In this document: positions 30,110-40,162 of the stretch, in pieces | Layout of the letters: each line of letters begins with the position of its first letter | Numbering within the stretch: position 1 is the stretch's first letter | Assembly: GCF_013001025.1 (NCBI RefSeq) | Contig: NZ_CP053021.1 | Location: forward strand, 3,252,001 to 3,316,000 | From: Sphingobium yanoikuyae | Lineage (GTDB): Bacteria > Pseudomonadota > Alphaproteobacteria > Sphingomonadales > Sphingomonadaceae | DNA length: 64,000 nt | Direction: 5' to 3' | Translations under genes and position numbers: made by a program | The notes under the pieces: model-generated | The model's database searches: none | Told to the model about the DNA's origin: nothing | What the model saw: only the letters and a program-made list of their open reading frames with translations

Positions 30110-32911
30110 TCAGGGCTTGATCCCGTAGCGGGCATAGACGGCGTCGATGCGCGGATCGATGCGCCGGGCGACCGCGATTTCCGCGTCACCCTCGCTCGCC
30201 CGGCCCAGCCGGTGCAGGACGATGCCGCGCATGTAGCGGCTCGGCTCCTTGCCCGGCTCCTGTGCGACGACGACGTCCAGGTCGCGCAGCGCATCATCGA
30301 ACCGGCCCATGCGGAACCACAGCATCGCCCGGCTGTCGAGCGCGGCCATGCTGCCCGAACTCAGCTCCACCGCCTTGGTGCAATCCTGCATCGCGCTGTC
30401 CAGTTCGACATTGCGCGATCCCTTGACCCAGCAACGCTCGTTGAACAGCCCGGTCATGCCCGGCTTTTCCGCCAGTTGCGCATCGATGATCTCGATCGCC
30501 TTGGCCGGATCGCCATAGGTGCCGAGCAGCGTCGCCTTGAAGCTGCGATAGCCGTCGCGCGCCTCGCCACCGATCGCGATCTTTGCATCGACCATGCCCA
30601 GCGCATCGTCCAGCTTGCCGCTTTCGGCCAGATAGGTCGCGACCGTGCCGACCGCCGCGCCCGACGCCGGGTCGAGCTGGCGCGCCATCCGACCATCGGC
30701 CAGCGCGCCGGTCACGTCGCCGGTCTGGAATCGGCGATAGGCCCGCTGCAGATAGAGGTCGACATCGGGCTTGATCCCGATCGCCTTGTCGAGATCGACC
30801 AGCGCATTCTTGTAGTCGCCAATACCCCAGCGGAAATTGCTGCGGCTGGAATAGCCGGTCGCGTCCTCCGCATCGGCGGCGATCGCCTTGGCAAAGGTCG
30901 CCTCGACCGCCTTGGACTGCGGCCAGGCGGCGATGGTCGCCGGGCTGTAATCCCACAAATAGGTGGGCTTGGCCGGGCCGATCACATGCGGCGACATCGC
31001 CTGCACCGTCGCCAGCGCATCGCGCTCGTCGGGCAGGCGATCGGCCGCAATCTCGACGCCGGTGGCGTCGGTCCGCTCCTCGACATCCAGCACCCCGTCC
31101 TTCAGCTGCACGGTCCGGCGCAGGTCATAGCCGGCCACCGTCTTGCTGAGGCCCTGCTCGCCTTCGATCGCATAGCCCTTGCCGCCCTCGGGCAGGCGCA
31201 GGCGCAGATGATAGCGAATGCCGATCGGCGCACCCGTCGCCACCGGGATCGCCAGCCAGGCGGGGCGTGCCCGGTCCGGCGCGAAGCTGATCTCGTCGAT
31301 CAACTTGCTGGCGTCGCGGCGATAGCGCCGGTCGCTCAGCTTCCAGGGCGAGCTGGTGACGCCATGGGCGGTGAAGGTGACGGTGGCCGACGCTGCATCG
31401 GTGGTGACGCCGACCTGGCTATATTGGGCGGTGCCGACCTGCTCGCTGAAAAAGCCCTGCACCATCTCATCGCGCCGCTTGGCATCCATCTGGCCAAGAC
31501 CGGTGCTGATCATGGTGGCGATCTGCCCGCGCAGCACCGCCTTGGCATCGAACACGGTCGGCAGCTTCTCATGCCCGCTTTCGTCCGCCTCGACACTGAC
31601 GTCGATCGTCGGCCGGGCATTGGCATGGGTCTGGATCGGCATCAGTTCCGCGCCGGCGGTGCGCACCGGCAGCACCGATCCGAAGCGCGGCGTATCGCCG
31701 ATATCCTCCAGCCGCGATCCCAGCCCGGTGCCGTCGAGCCAGTAGGATTGGCCATCGATCACCGCACGCACCAGCACATGGTCGAAGGCCGCGGCCGTGG
31801 GCAGCCGTTCCGGCACGGAATCGCCCAGGGTCGAACTGGCCAGCACCGGCTCCGCCTCGATCCCCAGCCCGCGCAGCAGCGAAAGCAGCAGCAGCGTCTT
31901 CGCCTTGCAGTCGCCATAGCGCAGCGTCCAGGTCTCGGCCGGCTTCTGCGGGACATAATTGCCGCCATTCATGCCGACCATCAGATAGCGGACATGGTCC
32001 TGCACCAGTTGCAGCGCCGCCGCCGCCTTCTCCTTCGGCGATCCCGGCAGCGCCTTGAGCTTGGCCAGTTCGCCCGCCAGCGGCGATCCATCGACGATCA
32101 GCCCGTCGGTCGCATAGAGCGGCGCCATCGTCTTCGACACATCGGCCCAGCTGGCAAAGGTCGACAGTTCGAACAGCGGCGGATGGGTGAAGCGGGTCGG
32201 CGCGTCGGCCGGCATTTCCGGTTGCTTGGCCAGCGGCACGGCAAAGCTCAGCTCGGTGAGGCTGCCCTTCTTGACAGGCTTGGCATCGACGCCGCTCGCC
32301 AGCAGCTTCCAGCGCGGCGCGTCCGCGTCATCCCACAACAGGCGGACCCGGCCATAGCCCAGCCGCAGCGGCGCGGCCGGCAGGGCCGAGACATTCTGGA
32401 CATGGCCGCCCAGCGCATCATCCTTGCTGGTGGTCGAATAGCGCAGCCGCACCACATCGCCCACCTGCACCCCCTCGACCGCCATGGTCGCGGTCAGGAT
32501 GCCGCTGATCTGCAGCGCTTCCAGCCCCTGCTCACGGCGCAGCACGGTGAATTTCTTGCCGCTGGCCAGCGCATCGATCACCTGATCGCCGCGCAGGATC
32601 GTCAGTTCATGGATGATGAGGTCGCCCTTGTCCGGCGCCCAGGGCAGCGTCAGCGACGACAGCTGGGTCAGCGCCTCGGCCGAACCGGCGCGGGTGGCGA
32701 TGTCGGCATAGTTCCACAGCTGGCCCTTCTCGACCCGCTGCTGGCTGTCGAGGATCATCATCGAGGGCGGATCGCCATCGGCCGCCAGCTTGGGCATCGC
32801 CGCCTTGTCGATCCAGCCGGGGGCCGGCTGATACAGCGGCACCTCTCCGGCAAAGGCAGGCGCCACAACCGTCATGGCCGCCGAAGCCGCCAACCACCCA
32901 AAATGTCTCAT
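30110..32911 (-). CDS. DUF3857 / transglutaminase-like / TPR exported protein
   Basis: A 933-residue exported protein. Order: signal peptide (1-21, ending P-A-F-A), DUF3857 domain (about 45-240), transglutaminase-like domain with a Cys-His-Asp set (Cys in R-Y-G-D-C-K-A-K-T, His in F-D-H-V-L-V, Asp in Y-W-L-D-G-T), a beta-rich middle, and TPR-like helical repeats in the last ~270 residues (A-L-V-D-L-D-K-A-I-G, A-L-R-D-L-D-V-V). The ATG at 32911 is chosen because it opens a clean signal peptide; the in-frame codon 8 upstream does not. The architecture is common in sphingomonads and Bacteroidetes, but no substrate is known. Confidence 0.85.
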   Translation of the reverse strand: MRHFGWLAASAAMTVVAPAFAGEVPLYQPAPGWIDKAAMPKLAADGDPPSMMILDSQQRVEKGQLWNYADIATRAGSAEALTQLSSLTLPWAPDKGDLIIHELTILRGDQVIDALASGKKFTVLRREQGLEALQISGILTATMAVEGVQVGDVVRLRYSTTSKDDALGGHVQNVSALPAAPLRLGYGRVRLLWDDADAPRWKLLASGVDAKPVKKGSLTELSFAVPLAKQPEMPADAPTRFTHPPLFELSTFASWADVSKTMAPLYATDGLIVDGSPLAGELAKLKALPGSPKEKAAAALQLVQDHVRYLMVGMNGGNYVPQKPAETWTLRYGDCKAKTLLLLSLLRGLGIEAEPVLASSTLGDSVPERLPTAAAFDHVLVRAVIDGQSYWLDGTGLGSRLEDIGDTPRFGSVLPVRTAGAELMPIQTHANARPTIDVSVEADESGHEKLPTVFDAKAVLRGQIATMISTGLGQMDAKRRDEMVQGFFSEQVGTAQYSQVGVTTDAASATVTFTAHGVTSSPWKLSDRRYRRDASKLIDEISFAPDRARPAWLAIPVATGAPIGIRYHLRLRLPEGGKGYAIEGEQGLSKTVAGYDLRRTVQLKDGVLDVEERTDATGVEIAADRLPDERDALATVQAMSPHVIGPAKPTYLWDYSPATIAAWPQSKAVEATFAKAIAADAEDATGYSSRSNFRWGIGDYKNALVDLDKAIGIKPDVDLYLQRAYRRFQTGDVTGALADGRMARQLDPASGAAVGTVATYLAESGKLDDALGMVDAKIAIGGEARDGYRSFKATLLGTYGDPAKAIEIIDAQLAEKPGMTGLFNERCWVKGSRNVELDSAMQDCTKAVELSSGSMAALDSRAMLWFRMGRFDDALRDLDVVVAQEPGKEPSRYMRGIVLHRLGRASEGDAEIAVARRIDPRIDAVYARYGIKP

Positions 32912-33003
32912 TTCCCCCCGAACTTCCTTTTGCACTAAGCCCCGTTTGACCGAAGGCTATGGCATCGCGGCGAAGCGCTCAAGGGGAAGCATCACGCGCA
33001 AAG

Positions 33004-33030
33004 AAAAAGGGGCCGGAAAACCGGCCCCTT
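33004..33030 (-). terminator. Terminator of the rplM-rpsI operon
   Basis: AAGGGGCCGG (33007-33016), loop AAAA, CCGGCCCCTT (33021-33030), a perfect 10-bp stem. On the minus strand it runs into TTTTTC. It lies 30 bp past the rpsI stop. Confidence 0.85.
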
Positions 33031-33059
33031 CTCGAAATTCGCGGCAGTCGCGAAGCGGA

Positions 33060-33596
33060 TTAGCGCTTCGAGAACTGGAAGCTGCGGCGGGCCTTGGCCT
33101 TACCGTACTTCTTACGCTCGACGACGCGGCTGTCGCGGGTCAGGAAGCCTTCGGCCTTGACCGCGCTGCGCAGCGCCGGCTCATACTTCGACAGAGCCTG
33201 GGCGATGCCGTGCTTGACCGCACCGGCCTGGCCCGACAGACCGCCGCCCTTGACGGTGGCGATCACGTCATACTGACCTTCACGGTCGGTAACGCCGAAG
33301 GGCTGGTTGATGACCAGACGCAGGGTCGGGCGAGCGAAATAGACTTCCTGGTCACGGCCGTTGACCGTGATCTTGCCGGTGCCGGGCTTCACCCACACGC
33401 GGGCCACGGCGTCCTTGCGGCGGCCGGTGGCATAGGCGCGGCCGAGGCCGTCGATTTCCTGGGCGCGCAGCGGAGCCGAGGGCTGGACCGGCGCGGCAGC
33501 GACGGGCGCTTCGCCTTCGACGGCAGCCGGGGCAGCGGCAGGAGCGGCAGTGGCCAGCGACGCGAGGTCGGACAGGGACTGACGGTTATCGGACAT
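33060..33596 (-). CDS. rpsI: 30S ribosomal protein S9 with N-terminal extension
   Basis: A 178-residue ribosomal protein S9. The conserved S9 core starts near residue 53 ([17 protein letters not shown]) and ends with the universal R-S-F-Q-F-S-K-R tail that reaches the P-site tRNA. The first ~50 residues are an Ala/Pro/Glu-rich, probably disordered extension; bacterial S9 is usually ~130 residues. Similar extensions occur in other alphaproteobacteria. The start ATG overlaps the rplM stop as TAATG, the usual arrangement for this pair. Confidence 0.97.
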   Translation of the reverse strand: MSDNRQSLSDLASLATAAPAAAPAAVEGEAPVAAAPVQPSAPLRAQEIDGLGRAYATGRRKDAVARVWVKPGTGKITVNGRDQEVYFARPTLRLVINQPFGVTDREGQYDVIATVKGGGLSGQAGAVKHGIAQALSKYEPALRSAVKAEGFLTRDSRVVERKKYGKAKARRSFQFSKR

Positions 33597-34075
33597 TATG
33601 CACCCACCTTGTTCTTGCGGTTGCGCGACGCGAAGTCGAGCACTTCGGGGTTCTGGGCTTCATGCGGATGCTCGGTGCCGGCGAAGATGCGCAGGTTGCG
33701 CATCTGCTGGCGGCCCAGCGGACCACGGGGGATCATACGCTCGACGGCCTTTTCCAGGACGCGCTCGGGGAAACGACCTTCCAGGATCTTCTGGGGGGTG
33801 GTTTCCTTGATGCCGCCGGCATAACCGGTGTGCTTGTAGTAAACCTTGTCGGTCAGCTTGCGGCCGGTGAACTTGACCTTGCCCGCGTTGATGATGATGA
33901 CATTGTCACCGCAATCGACATGGGGGGTGAAGCTCGGCTTGTGCTTGCCGCGCAGGATATTCGCCACAGTCGAAGCGAGACGACCCACGACCAGCCCTTC
34001 GGCGTCGATCAGGATCCACTTCTTTTCGACCGTTGCCGGGGTTGCCGGCTTGGTGGTCTTCATCAGCGCCTTCAT
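33596..34075 (-). CDS. rplM: 50S ribosomal protein L13
   Basis: A 159-residue L13, an early 50S assembly protein binding 23S rRNA. Signature segments: [35 protein letters not shown], and [10 protein letters not shown]. The start at 34075 (M-K-A-L-M-K) has GGAGAAT upstream. It is first in the rplM-rpsI operon. A plausible minus-strand promoter lies 60-90 bp upstream. Confidence 0.97.
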   Translation of the reverse strand: MKALMKTTKPATPATVEKKWILIDAEGLVVGRLASTVANILRGKHKPSFTPHVDCGDNVIIINAGKVKFTGRKLTDKVYYKHTGYAGGIKETTPQKILEGRFPERVLEKAVERMIPRGPLGRQQMRNLRIFAGTEHPHEAQNPEVLDFASRNRKNKVGA

Positions 34076-34137
34076 GGTGCCAATTCTCCAAGAATGAACA
34101 GTGAACCAGCTACCCTAGGGTCGCCGGAAGATGGGCG

Positions 34138-34166
34138 CTAATGACGTTTGGGGGCCGACAAGTCAA
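34138..34166 (-). promoter_or_regulatory. Candidate rplM promoter
   Basis: On the minus strand TTGACT (34166-34161) and CATTAG (34143-34138) are 17 bp apart, upstream of the ribosomal protein operon. The -35 is near-perfect and the -10 is weak. Confidence 0.4.
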
Positions 34167-34205
34167 GAGATTCGGCGGCTTTCACGACGGGTAAAATAAT
34201 ACCAC

Positions 34206-34997
34206 TCACTTGCCGGCAGCGGTCAGGCTCCGCTTTTCGGTCAGCGTCTGGGCACCCAGGGTCAGCCTACGCTCCTGCGCATCGACCAGTCCCGTCTGTG
34301 CCGACACGATATAGCGCATCGTGACATGGGCGCCCTCCCCCTGCAGATCCTCCTGCAAGGTCAGGCGGTTGCCGTCATGGGCGGCAAGGACGGAATTACC
34401 CTCCACCGCGACGGCGCGGCCCAGCGGAGGACCGGCCATGGTGCGCACGCCACGCGGCCTGGCATCGTCAACTTCGCTGTCAACGAACAGCAGCAACGGC
34501 TGCACCTCGCCCGACAGCAGCGCCAGCCGCCCTTCGGGCGTCAGCCCGTCGAGCAGGGTCAGGACATTCTTCGCCGTGCGCTGCCCCGCACTGCCCTCCG
34601 GCGCCTTTGCCACCATGGCGTTGAGCGCCTTTTCCATCGTCGCCCGGACATCGTCGACATTGTCGAGGCCGACGATCTTGCCATGGCTATCAAGGCGGAA
34701 GCGATGCTCCACCCCGATCAGCGGCGACAGGGCGGCGCGATAGGCATCGGCACCCGCACCGGGCGCATCGCTGTCCAGGCTGCGCAGCGTGACATGCAGG
34801 ATGTAACCGTCCCCTGCCTTTTCGAAGCGCAATATCCGGTCGGCCCGGAACAGGCTGTCGCGCCCGTCGACCGGCCGATGCTGTTCGATGCGATAGAGCA
34901 GATCCTGCCCGGTCGGCGGCGCGAAGCCGATCGCGACCGGGGTGGCCAGCGCTGGTGAGGCGAGCACCAGCGACAGGAAGGCGATCACCCGCTTCAT
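34206..34997 (-). CDS. Exported protein of unknown function downstream of cutA
   Basis: A 263-residue protein with a signal peptide (residues 1-18, ending P-A-L-A). The mature part alternates short strands and has D-L-L-Y-R-I-E-Q-H-R-P near the N-terminus and repeated R-x-T-L / L-T-L patterns near the C-terminus, consistent with a beta-rich periplasmic or lipoprotein-like fold. No cysteine for lipidation is present. I recognise no family. Its ATG overlaps the cutA stop (ATGA), so it is made from the ctaA-cutA transcript. Confidence 0.6.
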   Translation of the reverse strand: MKRVIAFLSLVLASPALATPVAIGFAPPTGQDLLYRIEQHRPVDGRDSLFRADRILRFEKAGDGYILHVTLRSLDSDAPGAGADAYRAALSPLIGVEHRFRLDSHGKIVGLDNVDDVRATMEKALNAMVAKAPEGSAGQRTAKNVLTLLDGLTPEGRLALLSGEVQPLLLFVDSEVDDARPRGVRTMAGPPLGRAVAVEGNSVLAAHDGNRLTLQEDLQGEGAHVTMRYIVSAQTGLVDAQERRLTLGAQTLTEKRSLTAAGK

Positions 34998-35323
34998 GCC
35001 AGTTGCTCCGCGACCCAGGCGGCGAAGGGCGGATGGGCAGCATCGACCGGCAGCGCCAGGATCGCCGGCACATCATAATCGTGCAACTGCGCGATCCGCG
35101 CCATCAGCGCGTCGCGCCGGTCGGTGCTGGTCTTGAACAGGACCGGGACTTCCGCGCTCTCCTCTTGCCTGCCCTGCCATTCATAGATGGAGGTGCAGGG
35201 ACCAAGGATATTGGCGCAGGCGGCCAGCCTCTCTTCGACCAGCGTGCGGGCGACGGCGCGCGCCTGCTCGGCCGATCCGAACAGGCTGTAGACCAGCACC
35301 AACTCGTTCCGCTCAAGGCTCAT
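34994..35323 (-). CDS. cutA: Divalent-cation tolerance protein CutA
   Basis: A 109-residue CutA1-family protein, a trimeric ferredoxin-like fold linked to copper and divalent metal tolerance, though its true role is unresolved. Conserved blocks: A-R-x-L-V-E-E-R-L-A-A-C-A-N-I, S-I-Y-E-W-Q-G-R, and D-Y-D-V-P-A-I-L-A-L-P. The ATG at 35323 overlaps the ctaA stop. Length is normal. Confidence 0.92.
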   Translation of the reverse strand: MSLERNELVLVYSLFGSAEQARAVARTLVEERLAACANILGPCTSIYEWQGRQEESAEVPVLFKTSTDRRDALMARIAQLHDYDVPAILALPVDAAHPPFAAWVAEQLA

Positions 35324-36363
35324 GCCCGGCGCGATCCCACGGCATGGGCGCCCCAGGCGGCCGAGGCCACCACCAGCGCGCCGACCGCCTGGTGCAGCAC
35401 GGCCAGCGGCAGGGCGATGCCGCTGATGACAGTGGCGATGCCCAGCAGCACCTGCGTGCCGACCGCCGCATTGATCGCGATCGACGCGCCGCGATGGCCC
35501 CCCACCTTGGCCTTGCGCGCCAGGATGATCAGCATCGCCGCCGCAACCCAGGCCCACCAGCGGTGGATGAAATGGACCAGATAGGGATCGCTGGAGATGG
35601 TCGCCCAGAGCGAGCCGAGCCATAGGATACCTTCGGGCACCAGATGGTCGTTCATCAGCGGCCAGGTGCTGGAGACATAGCCGGCGTCGAGGCCGGCGGT
35701 GAAGGCGCCGAACATCAGCTGGACCAGCAGCACCAACAGGGTCGCCAGCGCAAAGGGCTGCAATGCGGCGGGCCGGGCATAGGGATTGCGCGCCAGCGCC
35801 AGCAGGTCGAGCGCAGTCCAGATCAGCCCGCCGATGATGAAGAGCGCGGTCAGCAGATGCACCGCCAGCCGATAATGGCTGACATCGGTGCGCACCGACA
35901 GACCCGACTTCACCATCCACCAGCCAATCGCGCCCTGCAGCCCGCCCAGCGCCAGCAGCGCGACCAGCCGCCAGCCATAGCCGGCCGGGATCGCCCGGCG
36001 CGCCGCGAACCAGATCAGCGGCAAGGCAAAGGCCACGCCGATCAGGCGGCCGAGCAGCCGGTGCAGCCATTCCCAGAAGAAGATGAACTGGAAGGCGGCC
36101 AGGCTCATGCCCTTGTTGATCTCCTTATATTCGGGGATCTGCTGATAGTCGCGAAACGCCTCCATCCACTGGTCATGGGTCAAGGGCGGGATCGCGCCGG
36201 TGATCGGCTTCCACTGGGTGATCGACAGGCCAGATTCGGTGAGGCGCGTGATACCGCCCACCACCACCATGCAGAAGACCAGCGCCGCCACGATGAGCAG
36301 CCAGCGGGCAATGGCGACGGGACGCGGAGCCGCGCTGAACGCGGTCGGGGAAGAACGTGTCAT
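35320..36363 (-). CDS. ctaA: Haem A synthase (COX15/CtaA)
   Basis: A 347-residue inner-membrane enzyme that oxidises haem O to haem A for aa3-type cytochrome oxidase. About eight helices are visible. The alphaproteobacterial type-2 signature V-V-G-G-I-T-R-L-T-E-S-G-L-S-I-T-Q-W-K-P is near residues 34-53. Haem-ligand histidines lie in E-W-L-H-R, H-Y-R-L-A-V-H-L, F-I-H-R-W-W and L-H-Q-A. It heads the ctaA-cutA-unknown operon. Its start is divergent from the hybrid histidine kinase, 134 bp apart. Confidence 0.95.
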   Translation of the reverse strand: MTRSSPTAFSAAPRPVAIARWLLIVAALVFCMVVVGGITRLTESGLSITQWKPITGAIPPLTHDQWMEAFRDYQQIPEYKEINKGMSLAAFQFIFFWEWLHRLLGRLIGVAFALPLIWFAARRAIPAGYGWRLVALLALGGLQGAIGWWMVKSGLSVRTDVSHYRLAVHLLTALFIIGGLIWTALDLLALARNPYARPAALQPFALATLLVLLVQLMFGAFTAGLDAGYVSSTWPLMNDHLVPEGILWLGSLWATISSDPYLVHFIHRWWAWVAAAMLIILARKAKVGGHRGASIAINAAVGTQVLLGIATVISGIALPLAVLHQAVGALVVASAAWGAHAVGSRRA

Positions 36364-36497
36364 GCCCGGTCCATGCGCCCATGCCGCCCCCTATTCAAGA
36401 GGCACGGACTGGGACAAAAGGTCATGGGGCTGCCATCGCCGGGGGATACAAATCGGCGCACGGGCGTCTCCCACCAACGCATTGCAACGACAGGGTT

Positions 36498-38537
36498 ATG
36501 ATGAGCCAGCAGAGGGACATTGCCGACATGATCGCCGAACAGGGGCCGATGGGCGCCCTGACCGCGACGATCGACGCATCCTCGCCTCTGGGGCCCGCCT
36601 CGGCTTGGTCGCCATCGCTCGTCTCGACGGTGCGGCTGATGCTGTCGTCGCGCGCGGAGATCGTGCTGTTCTGGGGGCCGGATTATTGCGCCCTCTATAA
36701 TGAAGCCTATGCCCCCACGATCGGCGACAAGCATCCGCGCGTGCTTGGCCGCCCGGCCCGCGAAGGCTGGGCCGAGCTGTGGGATGATCTTGGCCCGCTG
36801 CTGCAATCGGTGCGGGACACGGGCGAAACCTTCCATGCCAAGGACCGTCCCTTCTATATCGAGCGCGACGGCGGCCGGGGCGAGGAGGTCTTCTTCGACA
36901 TTTCCTATTCGCCGGTGTTCGAACTGGATGGGTCAATCGGCGGCGTGCTGTGCATCGTCAGCGAAACCACGGTGCGCGTGCTGGCCGAGCGCGAGGCACG
37001 CGCCGACCGCAACCGCCTCTGGGCACTGGCGCGTGACCCCTTTCTGATCGCCGACAGCGAGGGGATCTGGCTGTCCGCCAGCCCCGCCTGGACCGACATA
37101 TTGGGCTGGTCGCAGGAGGAACTGATCGGCCGCACATCGGAATGGATGGAGCATCCCGACGATGTGAAGCGGACGCGCGGCGAGGTGCAGGATCTGGCCG
37201 ACGGCCATCCGACCATCCGGTTCGAAAACCGGTTCCGCACCAAACGGGGCGATTATCGCATCTTCAGCTGGACCGCCGTGCCCGAGGGCGACCTCATCTA
37301 TTGCGTCGCCCGCGACGTGACCCGGCACCGCGCCGACGCCCAGGCCCTGGCCGAAACCGAAGCCGCGCTGCGCCAGGCGCAGAAGATGGAGACGCTGGGC
37401 CAACTTACTGGCGGTGTCGCGCATGACTTCAACAATCTGCTGCAGATCGTCACCGGCAATCTGGACCTGCTGCAACGCGCCCTACCCGACGACCAGCCGC
37501 GCCTGCGCCGCGCCGCCGACAATGCCATGGCCGGGGCCGAACGGGCGGCGATACTGACCCAGCGGCTGCTCGCCTTTTCCCGCCGCCAGCCGCTGGCCCC
37601 CGACCGGGTCGATCCCAACCGGCTGATCGCCGGCATGTCGGACCTGCTGCACCGGACGCTGGGCGAGATGATCGAGGTGGAAACGGTGCAGAGCCCGCGG
37701 GTCTGGCCGGTCGAGATCGACGTCAACCAGATGGAAAATGCGCTGCTCAACCTGGCGGTCAACGCGCGCGACGCGATGCCGCAGGGCGGCAAGCTGACGA
37801 TCGAGGTCGCCAACACCCATCTCGACAGCCATTATGCCGCGACCGAACAGGAAATCACGCCCGGCCAATATGTGCTGATCTGCGTGTCGGACACCGGCAT
37901 GGGCATGGACGCCGACACGCTGTCCCACGCGATCGAACCCTTCTTCACCACCAAGGATGTCGGACGCGGCACCGGCCTTGGCCTGTCGATGGTCTATGGC
38001 TTCGTCAAGCAGTCGGGCGGCCATGTCCGGGTCTATTCAGAGACCGGCCATGGCACCACGGTGAAAATCTACCTGCCACGCTATCATGGCCTTCTGCCGG
38101 TGGCCGAGGAGATCGTGCAGGCGCCGCCCCCGCCCTGTCCGCAGGCCGGGCAGGAGGTGATCCTGGTGTGCGAGGATGACGAGAATGTCCGCGCCTATTC
38201 GGTCGAGGTGCTGCGCGACCTGGGCTATCGCGTGATCGAGGCGGGCGATGGCCCGACCGCCCTCGCGGCGCTGGATGCCGCGGCCGAGCCGATCGACCTG
38301 CTGTTCACCGACGTGGTGCTGCCCGGCGGCATGACCGGGGCCGACATTGCCCGCGCCGCCAAGGCCAGGCAGCCGGGTCTGCGCGTGTTGTTTACCACCG
38401 GCTATGCCCGCAACGCGATCATCCATCATGGCCGGCTCGATCCGGGGGTCGAGCTGCTGACCAAGCCCTTCACCTACAGGGCACTGGGCGAGAAGATCCG
38501 TGATATGCTGGACCGGGTGGAAAGCCCGGCCCAGTAA
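36498..38537 (+). CDS. Soluble PAS hybrid sensor histidine kinase
   Basis: A 679-residue hybrid kinase with no membrane segment. Two PAS-type domains come first (about 30-165 and 170-280), then the dimerisation domain with phospho-acceptor His309 ([11 protein letters not shown]), the ATPase domain (N-A-R-D-A-M, D-T-G-M-G-M, G-T-G-L-G-L), and a receiver with Asp605 and Lys656. The first PAS lacks the LOV cysteine motif, so blue-light sensing through flavin is unlikely. ATGs at 36498 and 36501 are equally possible. No cognate response regulator is adjacent; output may be through its own receiver or a distant partner. Confidence 0.9.
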   Translation: MMSQQRDIADMIAEQGPMGALTATIDASSPLGPASAWSPSLVSTVRLMLSSRAEIVLFWGPDYCALYNEAYAPTIGDKHPRVLGRPAREGWAELWDDLGPLLQSVRDTGETFHAKDRPFYIERDGGRGEEVFFDISYSPVFELDGSIGGVLCIVSETTVRVLAEREARADRNRLWALARDPFLIADSEGIWLSASPAWTDILGWSQEELIGRTSEWMEHPDDVKRTRGEVQDLADGHPTIRFENRFRTKRGDYRIFSWTAVPEGDLIYCVARDVTRHRADAQALAETEAALRQAQKMETLGQLTGGVAHDFNNLLQIVTGNLDLLQRALPDDQPRLRRAADNAMAGAERAAILTQRLLAFSRRQPLAPDRVDPNRLIAGMSDLLHRTLGEMIEVETVQSPRVWPVEIDVNQMENALLNLAVNARDAMPQGGKLTIEVANTHLDSHYAATEQEITPGQYVLICVSDTGMGMDADTLSHAIEPFFTTKDVGRGTGLGLSMVYGFVKQSGGHVRVYSETGHGTTVKIYLPRYHGLLPVAEEIVQAPPPPCPQAGQEVILVCEDDENVRAYSVEVLRDLGYRVIEAGDGPTALAALDAAAEPIDLLFTDVVLPGGMTGADIARAAKARQPGLRVLFTTGYARNAIIHHGRLDPGVELLTKPFTYRALGEKIRDMLDRVESPAQ

Positions 38538-38542
38538 AAAGG

Positions 38543-39175
38543 TCAGCCCTTGGTGCGCTGCCAGGCGGCGACCAGATCGACCGCGCGTTCGCGCACGATG
38601 AGCGCATCGTCGCCCGGACGATAGAGCGCGCCGCCCACGCCGATCCCTTCACAGCCACCGGCAAGCCAGTCGCCGATCGTGTCCGCGCCGGTGCCGCCCA
38701 CGGCCCAGACGCCAACATGCTTGGGCAGCACATCCTTGACCGCCTTGACATAGGCCGGGCCAAGCTGGGCGGCGGGAAACAGCTTCACCCGGCGCGCGCC
38801 GGCCTCGACCGCGCGGAACGCCTCGCTCGGTGTCATGAAGCCGGGCAGCAGTTCAAGGCCGAGTTCGGCGCCGCGTGCGATAACGTCCGGCACCGTGTTC
38901 GGCGTCACCATGATGCGGCCGCCCGCCCCCGCCAGCGCCTCGACCGCCTCGACCGTCAACACCGTGCCGCCGCCGATCAGCGCGCGATCGCCAAAGGCCT
39001 GCTGCATCGCCGCGATGCTGACCAAGGGATCGGGCGAATTGAACGGCACCTCGATCACGCGGATGCCGGCTTCCACCAGGGCGGCGGCGATATCGAGCGC
39101 CTCTTCGGGCTTCACGCCACGCAGAATGGCGGCGATCGGCGGCGCGCCGTCGGCCAGCAGGTCGTCGAGGATCAT
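38543..39175 (-). CDS. dgoA: 2-dehydro-3-deoxy-6-phosphogalactonate aldolase
   Basis: A 210-residue class I aldolase that splits KDPGal to pyruvate and glyceraldehyde-3-phosphate. The opening A-I-L-R-G-V-K-P-E-E-A is typical of DgoA (rather than Eda). Catalytic Glu is in V-I-E-V-P-F-N-S-P, and the Schiff-base Lys in V-K-L-F-P-A. It lies 3 bp after dgoK on the same strand. It ends 5 bp from the convergent kinase gene. Confidence 0.92.
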   Translation of the reverse strand: MILDDLLADGAPPIAAILRGVKPEEALDIAAALVEAGIRVIEVPFNSPDPLVSIAAMQQAFGDRALIGGGTVLTVEAVEALAGAGGRIMVTPNTVPDVIARGAELGLELLPGFMTPSEAFRAVEAGARRVKLFPAAQLGPAYVKAVKDVLPKHVGVWAVGGTGADTIGDWLAGGCEGIGVGGALYRPGDDALIVRERAVDLVAAWQRTKG

Positions 39176-39178
39176 GGG

Positions 39179-40081
39179 TCAGTTCTCCAGAAAGCCAAGG
39201 CCAGCCCGCGCACAGGCGTCGCCGTCCAGCGATTGCGAAGCGATGCCCTGCGCATCGAGGGCACGGGCATAGCGATCCGAAAGCCGCGCGTCACCAATCA
39301 AGACGACGCCGGTGTCGCCCGCCAGCGCGGCCCGCGCCTCGGCGATCTCGCAGCCGATGACGAGGCCAGACAGATAGCCCAGCGCCCAGTCGGCCGAACG
39401 CCCGGCGCGCAGCCGCATCGCCCGCGCCGCGAACAGGGAGGCGAGCAGCCGGCCCGCGCCGGCCCGCTCCAGCCCCTCGGCAAAACCAGCCGCTTCCTCT
39501 GCCGGATCGGCATCGGCGGCGGCGATATTGGGGCTCAGCGTCGAACGATCGCGCAGCAGCGCAAACAGTTCGCCGGTCGGCACGGTGCGGAAGCGGATCA
39601 CCCGGCCATCCTCCACCAGCGTCCATTTGCTGTGGGTGCCGGGCAGCACGATCAGGTGACGGCCGGTGGCGAGCCGGGGATCGAGCGCCATCGCGCCGAA
39701 AATCTGGGCCTCCTCGCCGCGCATCACATCGGCAATGCCGTCGGCGTCGGTGCAGGCCAGGCCCGCCATGATCGCCAGCGGCGCGCCGCGCCAGTCGAAC
39801 CGCACGGCAACCTCTGCCCAGCTATCGGCATCGGCGGGACAATCGGCATAGGGTGCCTCGACCCAGCCGTCGCGCGCGCCGACCATGCCGCACAGGCGGA
39901 TCGATGTCGGCAGGCCGTCCTCCAGCCAGGGGGCGATCGTCTCGGCAAAGGCGGCTTCCGCCTCGCGGCCGACCACACCGATGCCCGGCCCGTCGCGACG
40001 CGCCACGATCCGCCCCGCTTCCACCCGGAACAGCCGCAGATTGCTGGTTCCCCAGTCGCCGATCACTGCATAGTCGCTCAT
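39179..40081 (-). CDS. dgoK: 2-dehydro-3-deoxygalactonokinase
   Basis: A 300-residue sugar-acid kinase that phosphorylates KDGal to KDPGal, feeding DgoA. The start D-W-G-T-S-N-L-R and the P-G-T-H-S-K-W block (near residue 150) are the family's ATP/sugar signature, and M-R-G-E-E-A-Q-I-F-G is conserved. It is divergent from the dehydratase gene with a 135-bp shared promoter region, so both halves of the locus can respond to one regulator. Confidence 0.92.
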   Translation of the reverse strand: MSDYAVIGDWGTSNLRLFRVEAGRIVARRDGPGIGVVGREAEAAFAETIAPWLEDGLPTSIRLCGMVGARDGWVEAPYADCPADADSWAEVAVRFDWRGAPLAIMAGLACTDADGIADVMRGEEAQIFGAMALDPRLATGRHLIVLPGTHSKWTLVEDGRVIRFRTVPTGELFALLRDRSTLSPNIAAADADPAEEAAGFAEGLERAGAGRLLASLFAARAMRLRAGRSADWALGYLSGLVIGCEIAEARAALAGDTGVVLIGDARLSDRYARALDAQGIASQSLDGDACARAGLGFLEN

Positions 40082-40135
40082 CGATGATCCGCCCGATTTT
40101 TCGCGTTCAACCGCACTTTCCTTCTCTTTGCATCC

Positions 40136-40162
40136 TTGAAAAGTTATTTGTCTGAGTATATC
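40136..40162 (+). promoter_or_regulatory. Promoter with overlapping FadR-type half-operator
   Basis: TTGAAA (40136-40141) and TATATC (40157-40162) are 15 bp apart. TTGTCTGAGTA (40148-40158) overlaps the spacer and -10. It matches the receptor-gene site TTGTCAGACAA at 8 of 11 positions, with an intact left half-site and a degenerate right one. TTGAAAAG (40136-40143) is also repeated in inverse as CTTTTCAA (40192-40199). Confidence 0.35.

Noticed and set aside
29885..32938. A >1000-codon open frame on the plus strand
   Set aside because: It lies opposite the DUF3857/transglutaminase/TPR gene. Its translation is Arg/His/Gln-rich low-complexity text without any family motif; long antisense frames are expected at this GC content.
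36498..38537. LOV-type blue-light photoreceptor kinase
   Set aside because: The PAS domains lack the flavin-binding cysteine motif (N-C-R-F-L-Q-like), so no photoreceptor call is made.
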